Source of the DNA: Piscicola geometra
Lineage: Eukaryota > Annelida > Clitellata > Hirudinida > Piscicolidae
Reading direction: 5' to 3'
Assembly: GCA_943735955.1 (NCBI GenBank)
Contig: OX030962.1
Coordinates: forward strand, 3,235,610 to 3,299,609
Length of the DNA stretch: 64,000 nucleotides
Within the stretch, counting starts at the first letter, position 1, and each line of letters begins with the position of its first letter. Below the pieces are notes generated by a model. The model worked only from the letters and a program-made list of their open reading frames with translations, was not told where the DNA came from and made no database searches. Below, piece after piece: positions 59,651-64,000 of the stretch. The position numbers and the translations under genes were made by a program.

Positions 59651-59715
59651 TTAGCGAGCTGTGGAGAGAGGGTAGAAGAACAGACAGAGAGGGTATTTTA
59701 TGTCATCTGAATATA

Positions 59716-60062
59716 CACTGTGGGCTATAAAAAATGGGCCATTGTATATTTGTTTAAAACTTTGGCAAATTTGAACCGATTTGTAATTTTAAAAACTATT
59801 TGACTCAGAAATGAATGGAAAACAAGATGTTGTAAAATTTATTTAGATTCCTTTAATATGTATTATCTTCACCTAGTGAAAGTATAAAAAGTGAGAAAAT
59901 AGCGAAGACTGTAATGTAAAACACATAAAAATGTTATAAGTGTTTCTTAAATCTTGTTCCTTATTCATTTCTGAGTCAAATAGGGAAAAAATTAAAAATC
60001 GCTTTACATTTTCCAAAGTTATATACAAATATATAGCAGCATGTTTTTTTTGACCCAGTGTG
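59716..60062. mobile_element. Mariner-type MITE
   Basis: About 110-bp terminal inverted repeats run from CACTGTGGGC inwards to ATTTGACTCAGAAATGAAT, with the inverse at the right end (ATTCATTTCTGAGTCAAATA ... GACCCAGTG). It is flanked by TA-rich sequence. No coding region. Confidence 0.85.
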
Positions 60063-60945
60063 TATATTTATCTGTCTGTTGGACTGGCTAACCAAATAAA
60101 TTGTTTATTTATCGTTAGAGTTTCATCAACAAAATGAATACAGATTTATTCATGGTCTACCTAGTTAGTTATGCTTCATATTTATGTTATATTGATACTC
60201 AAATTTTTAGTGACTTGACATTTATATATAATTCTATAATATGATGACTGTAAAAACCAGATTGTCCGGACATTTAATTATTATTCATTTATTCTTACAT
60301 TTGACGCTATTGTACTGAATTCACTATTTTATTGGGACATAGGCATATGGATGCAAATTTATTTTTTTACAAAAAGAACTGATAAATAGATTTGTCAAAA
60401 TAATAAAAGGATTTGTGGAACGTTTTCTTTAGTCGTTCATAAAATAATTGGAAACAAAATATATAAGGTAAATGAATGAAAGAATATAGGAATAAAATTA
60501 ATTGAATCTATAAGTACGCAATGCAAAACCTAATTATTTTTTTCTAAAATCGCTAAAAACTTTAAAAGAAAGTTTACTTTTTTTTCAAACTCGTGGAACG
60601 TGGTTATATTTTTAGAGTGGTGGTTTTGATATTGATAGGGTTGATGGCTAGTTTATGAATTTAATTGTAATTGAATTTATATAGATGACCAATAATAAAA
60701 GGTATTAAAATCGCTATTGTTTTTCTTCAAATAGCTTAAAGTGGCAATAGAAAAGTATTTTTATTGAGTATCGAGCTTTTTTTTAAATGTTTGGCGATAC
60801 AAATATGAATAGTTGATACAAAAATAATTTTCACTACAACAAACAATACTAAATAGTATCGCTGATACTGTATTGGCCGATACCGGTTCTTTGATTCCAA
60901 CTCTGGGGAGGACCCCCCCAAGATTTTCCGCAGATCGCCGCCCCT

Positions 60946-62070
60946 GGTTGGATATCATTTAGATGCTTCTCTTAGGCCCTGCGTTTTGTACTTTTTTCGT
61001 TCTGACTTTTATAATTTACTTTTCTATTTTATTTGTTCTACGGTTGCGATTTAAAGATCTTCGATAGTCGAGGATTGCTGTTGCTTCTCCAGCTCTCATC
61101 AGAACGTTTGACGTTGTAGGATTTGTTATAACCGATCATTTGTCGTTATTTGAACGGACTAACGTTCTAGTGAAACAGTTCAAGACACTTCATTCAACAT
61201 GTTTATTGGTGGAAACAGCATTGAAGGCGTGTGCAAGGGAATATTCCATGTGTTATCAAACTCAAGTAAACCGCCAAAGAAACACAAGCGAACCACTGTG
61301 ACACATTAGACATGCCCAAACCAAGCCAAACATGAGCACCAAAGTTTAATGCGTCAGACTTTCTGCTTAGATTAATATAAATGTGAAGTCTTAAATCAAT
61401 TAAATTTTTACAAATTTAATAATCGGAGACTTGAATATTATAGAATCTATAACTGAAAGTGACAATTAATATTTCGAACTAAGTGCCTCGATGCATTTAA
61501 TCAACATTATAACGCTATAAAACATTATGACGAATAGTTGAACGAGTTTCAATTAATCTTCGACAGCGAGAGACCATATCGTTCGATGGTTGGAGACTCG
61601 ATCATCTTAGAGACGCTGTAAATCGATGCCAGTTCGAGATGTCGACGTCACAAAATTAACGCTACCTAATTTCAATCACGTTTAATGGTTGTGATTTTTT
61701 CAGAAACCTTTTTTGCTTGGCTAACCATGCTTTTCCAGTTAAGGCACATTCTGCATATGAAAAAATAAATTAAATAAATATTAAAAAAGTTAATTAATAT
61801 TCAAATGATCAAAATAAATATTTGAGGAACGATACAATAATTAAAATAAAATTGCACGCAACTTTAAATGCAGATAAAAGTTGAATATCGCCTCTGGCAC
61901 CAGAAAACCTTTCCTTGAAAACCATTACAACATCGGGCGTGTAAAGGAGGGATGTTAATCCTTGGGTCAGATCCATAAGTCTATCATTTGAAAGCCGTTG
62001 TAAAGTAGCAATAGGAAAAAGAAACAAACACACAAACAAGCAAATATGGTAATTCCGAAATTTGTGAGCC
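60946..62070. other. Intergenic sequence, nothing recognised
   Basis: AT-rich and unique-looking. The minus-strand frame 61809-62210 lacks recognisable motifs and overlaps the plus-strand exon candidate below. Confidence 0.5.
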
Positions 62071-62212
62071 CTGCGAGATCTGGTAGCGAAGTATGATGAA
62101 AAAGGGATTGAAGGATGCCTCAGAGAGCAAGAAGAGAAATTGATGGAGAAAAAGAGGAAGAGTGCCAGTGAAAAGCGAATGGAAACAGATGAATTGTATA
62201 CTTTCCACAAAG
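62071..62212 (+). CDS. Candidate orphan exon, charged helical
   Basis: A frame reading LRDLVAKYDEKGIEGCLREQ, then EEKLMEKKRK and ELYTFHK, ends at the donor AAAG|GTATGC. The composition is coherent with a coiled-coil protein, but I do not recognise the family. The acceptor (TTTGTGAG) is weak. Confidence 0.4.
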
Positions 62213-62336
62213 GTATGCTCTCCCCAGGTCTCTTATTTCACAAGTCTTTAGTGGAAAAATCTCCTGTATTGTTTCTTCTGTCCTCAGGCACCAACTTTCA
62301 ACCGCCCTGCCATTCATCCTCATTCATCAGTCATCT

Positions 62337-62540
62337 AAATATTCTTCTTCCTCCTCCTTCTCCTTCTCCTCCTTTTCCTCCTCCTCATCCTCCTCCTTCT
62401 CCTCCTCATCCTCTTTCCTTCATCCTCTTCCTTCTCCTCTTCCCCTTCTCATCCTCCTCTTTCTCCTCATCATCTTCCTCCTTCTTCTCCTCTTCCCTCT
62501 CCTCCTCCTCCTCCTCATTCTCCTCCTCTTTCTCCTCAGC
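62337..62540. repeat. TCC/TTC-rich polypyrimidine tract
   Basis: CTCCTCCTTCT-like sequence ends in TTTCTCCTCAG, a strong acceptor-like site at 62530-62540. Confidence 0.85.
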
Positions 62541-62730
62541 GAACTCTCCCAACACACAACATTCACCCTCGCATGGAAACCCTTGAACAATCCCCCCTTC
62601 CACAGCTCTCCAATCCAACATTTGAGAGATGCATAATATTAATGCTGAAGATAAATACGATACTGATGATGTTGACGACGACGATGATGATGATGATGAT
62701 GATGGTGACGACGGTGATGATGATATGCAG

Positions 62731-62810
62731 AAATGATAGAAAAACTAATAAAACGATTATCAGATTGCATTCCTTACAGGGCTGCAATGAACGCCTTCAG
62801 TAAACAATAA
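62731..62810 (+). CDS. Candidate terminal exon
   Basis: After GATATGCAG the frame encodes MIEKLIKRLSDCIPYRAAMN, then AFSKQ and TAA at 62808-62810. It is short and unassigned. It may belong with the exon at 62071, but no connecting phase could be proven. Confidence 0.35.
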
Positions 62811-63080
62811 TTTTTAATGAAAAAAGAAAATATTAATGTTTAAAATACAAAACAAATTAGTAATAAGTAAATTAATGATAACTAACCTTATGATATGAAT
62901 AAAAATGAAAATATTCGAAACAATAAAAATAAAATTCAAGCCAATGATAGCGGAAACCAAGCAATGATAATATTAACATATAAGAAACCCATATAAGAAA
63001 CTGAGGGATGAGGCGCTGTACTGCACTGAACAGGTAATAATTACCATTATACCGCCTAGCCTACGACGTCCTGTCTTCCA

Positions 63081-63572
63081 TCACTTCTGAGTGCTGTCCT
63101 TGGCGCGTGCCTTAGTGACGACGGTGACAGTGGCAGACTTGGGTTTGGCGGTGGGCGGGTGGTTGGGTTGGTGGGTGGCAGTTCTAATGCTGATGGGGCT
63201 TTTGGAGGCCTGTACGCTCACAGAGAGACTGACTTGTTGAGTGGTGATCGAGGTTTGTTGTTGTTGCTGAGCCAAAGGTTGTTGTTGTTGTTGCTGAGCC
63301 AAAGGTTGTTGTTGTTGAACAAGTTTTGGTTGCTGCTGAGGCTCAATCTTGAGTTGTTGTTGCACTGCAGAAGAAACAACAGAAACAGCCGCAGCATCGA
63401 CTGTCGTCTTCTTGGTGACTTTTGAGTCGATCTTCTGCTGAATGAACTCGAAGCTGTCGACGCCGGTGTAGTCCATCCTGCCCTGCTCCCACATGCCCCT
63501 CCTGCTGCTCCCAGGCCCCCCGTGTCCCATCTCTGCCGCTGCTGCTCCAGTCTGAGCCACCTGCGTCAGTAG
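63081..63572 (-). CDS. C-terminal exon of an unidentified Q-rich protein
   Basis: On the minus strand the acceptor CTACCACCCAG is followed by LLTQVAQTGAAAAEMG, then RMDYTGVDSFEFIQQKIDSK, a Q-rich block (about 63240-63360) and a basic C-terminus with PKSATVTVVTKARAKD; the stop is at 63081-63083. The MDYTGVDSFEFIQQKID segment looks conserved, but I cannot name its family. Upstream exons lie beyond the repeats to the right of the window. Confidence 0.6.
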   Translation of the reverse strand, partial: LLTQVAQTGAAAAEMGHGGPGSSRRGMWEQGRMDYTGVDSFEFIQQKIDSKVTKKTTVDAAAVSVVSSAVQQQLKIEPQQQPKLVQQQQPLAQQQQQQPLAQQQQQTSITTQQVSLSVSVQASKSPISIRTATHQPNHPPTAKPKSATVTVVTKARAKDSTQK

Positions 63573-63765
63573 CTGGGTGGTAGTAGTAGTGGTGGTGGTG
63601 GTAGTAGTAGTAGTGGTGGTGGTGGTGGTAGTAGTGGTGGTGGTGGTGGTGGTAGTAGTAGTGGTGGTGGTAGTGGTGGTGGTGGTAGTAGTGGTGGTGG
63701 TGGTGGTAGTAGTGGTGGTGGTGGTGGTGGTGGTGGTGGTGGTGGTGGTGGTGGTAGTGGTGAAT
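63571..63765. repeat. (GGT/AGT)n trinucleotide tract
   Basis: GTGGTGGTAGTAG mixture on the plus strand, immediately upstream of the Q-rich exon's acceptor. Confidence 0.95.
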
Positions 63766-63812
63766 GAGAATGATGAAGAAGTTAGTGTTTGTATTAGAAT
63801 ATATAAAAGTTG

Positions 63813-64000
63813 GATGGGATGGTTGGATGGGATGGTTGGATGGGATGGTTGGATGAGATGGTTGGATGGGATGGTTGGATGGGATGGTTGGATGGGATGG
63901 TTGGATGGGATGGTTGGATGGGATGGTTGGATGGGATGGTTGGATGGGATGGTTGGATGGGATGGTTGGATGGGATGGTTGGATGGGATGGTTGGATGGA
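63813..64000. repeat. 13-bp minisatellite TTGGATGGGATGG
   Basis: About fourteen copies, running off the window. Confidence 0.95.

Larger units (their letters stand above)
56569..60945 (+). mobile_element. Large hAT transposon (DUF4371/ZMYM1-type), inactivated
   Basis: The left terminus GGGCGGCGATCCTGGGGGGG matches the inverse of the right terminus (CCCCCC...GATCGCCGCCC, about 60912-60944). The transposase pseudogene lies at 57586-59650. A LINE fragment and a mariner-type MITE are nested inside, and the 5' end is partly triplicated. Confidence 0.8.

Overview
The window is a stretch of a draft eukaryotic nuclear genome. It has interrupted genes with GT-AG introns, tRNA-derived SINEs, several non-LTR and DNA transposons, very many micro- and minisatellites, and one 200-N assembly gap. 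The protein families present (a SUEL lectin/CUB/sushi membrane protein, a TRIM-NHL protein, a TACC protein and a PCGF-type RING protein) are animal families. Together with the AT-rich intergenic DNA and the transposon load they point to an invertebrate bilaterian, perhaps a lophotrochozoan. I cannot name the species. No prokaryotic, CRISPR or plasmid features are present.

Layout. 1-6060: a 14-bp satellite block around the gap. 6276-18252 (+): a ten-exon gene, rebuilt here by matching splice phases, for a single-pass membrane protein with a SUEL lectin, a CUB-like and a sushi domain. Its introns carry LINE, SINE and MITE insertions and many tandem repeats. 18.8-24.9 kb: a transposon graveyard with a truncated LINE, two hAT remnants, a MITE split by a hAT, and a MITE whose ends are perfect palindromes. 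25662-28031 (-): an intronless TRIM-NHL gene. 29121-43813 (+), head to head with it: a giant TACC gene. Its first visible exon is about 9.7 kb and holds eight tandem units of about 1.05-1.09 kb that carry 22 copies of a TACC SDP-like motif. The conserved C-terminal coiled coil follows on small exons. 44.3-48.5 kb: a 25-bp minisatellite split by a DNA transposon, then dispersed repeats. 48.5-50.7 kb: a candidate TATA box, a 50-bp-periodic minisatellite and a PCGF-like RING gene. 51-61 kb: repeats and transposons, including a second copy of the splice-site MITE, a foldback-like inverted minisatellite structure, and a large hAT with a nested LINE and a mariner-type MITE. 62-63.6 kb: orphan exon candidates and a Q-rich C-terminal exon on the minus strand.

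The genes do not look like one pathway. TACC (spindle and centrosome coiled-coil adaptor), TRIM-NHL (E3 ligase or RNA regulator), the PCGF RING protein (chromatin) and the lectin receptor are independent loci. The two strongest observations are the recent tandem amplification inside TACC, and a MITE whose 8-bp target-site duplication is the splice donor of the lectin gene's sushi exon.
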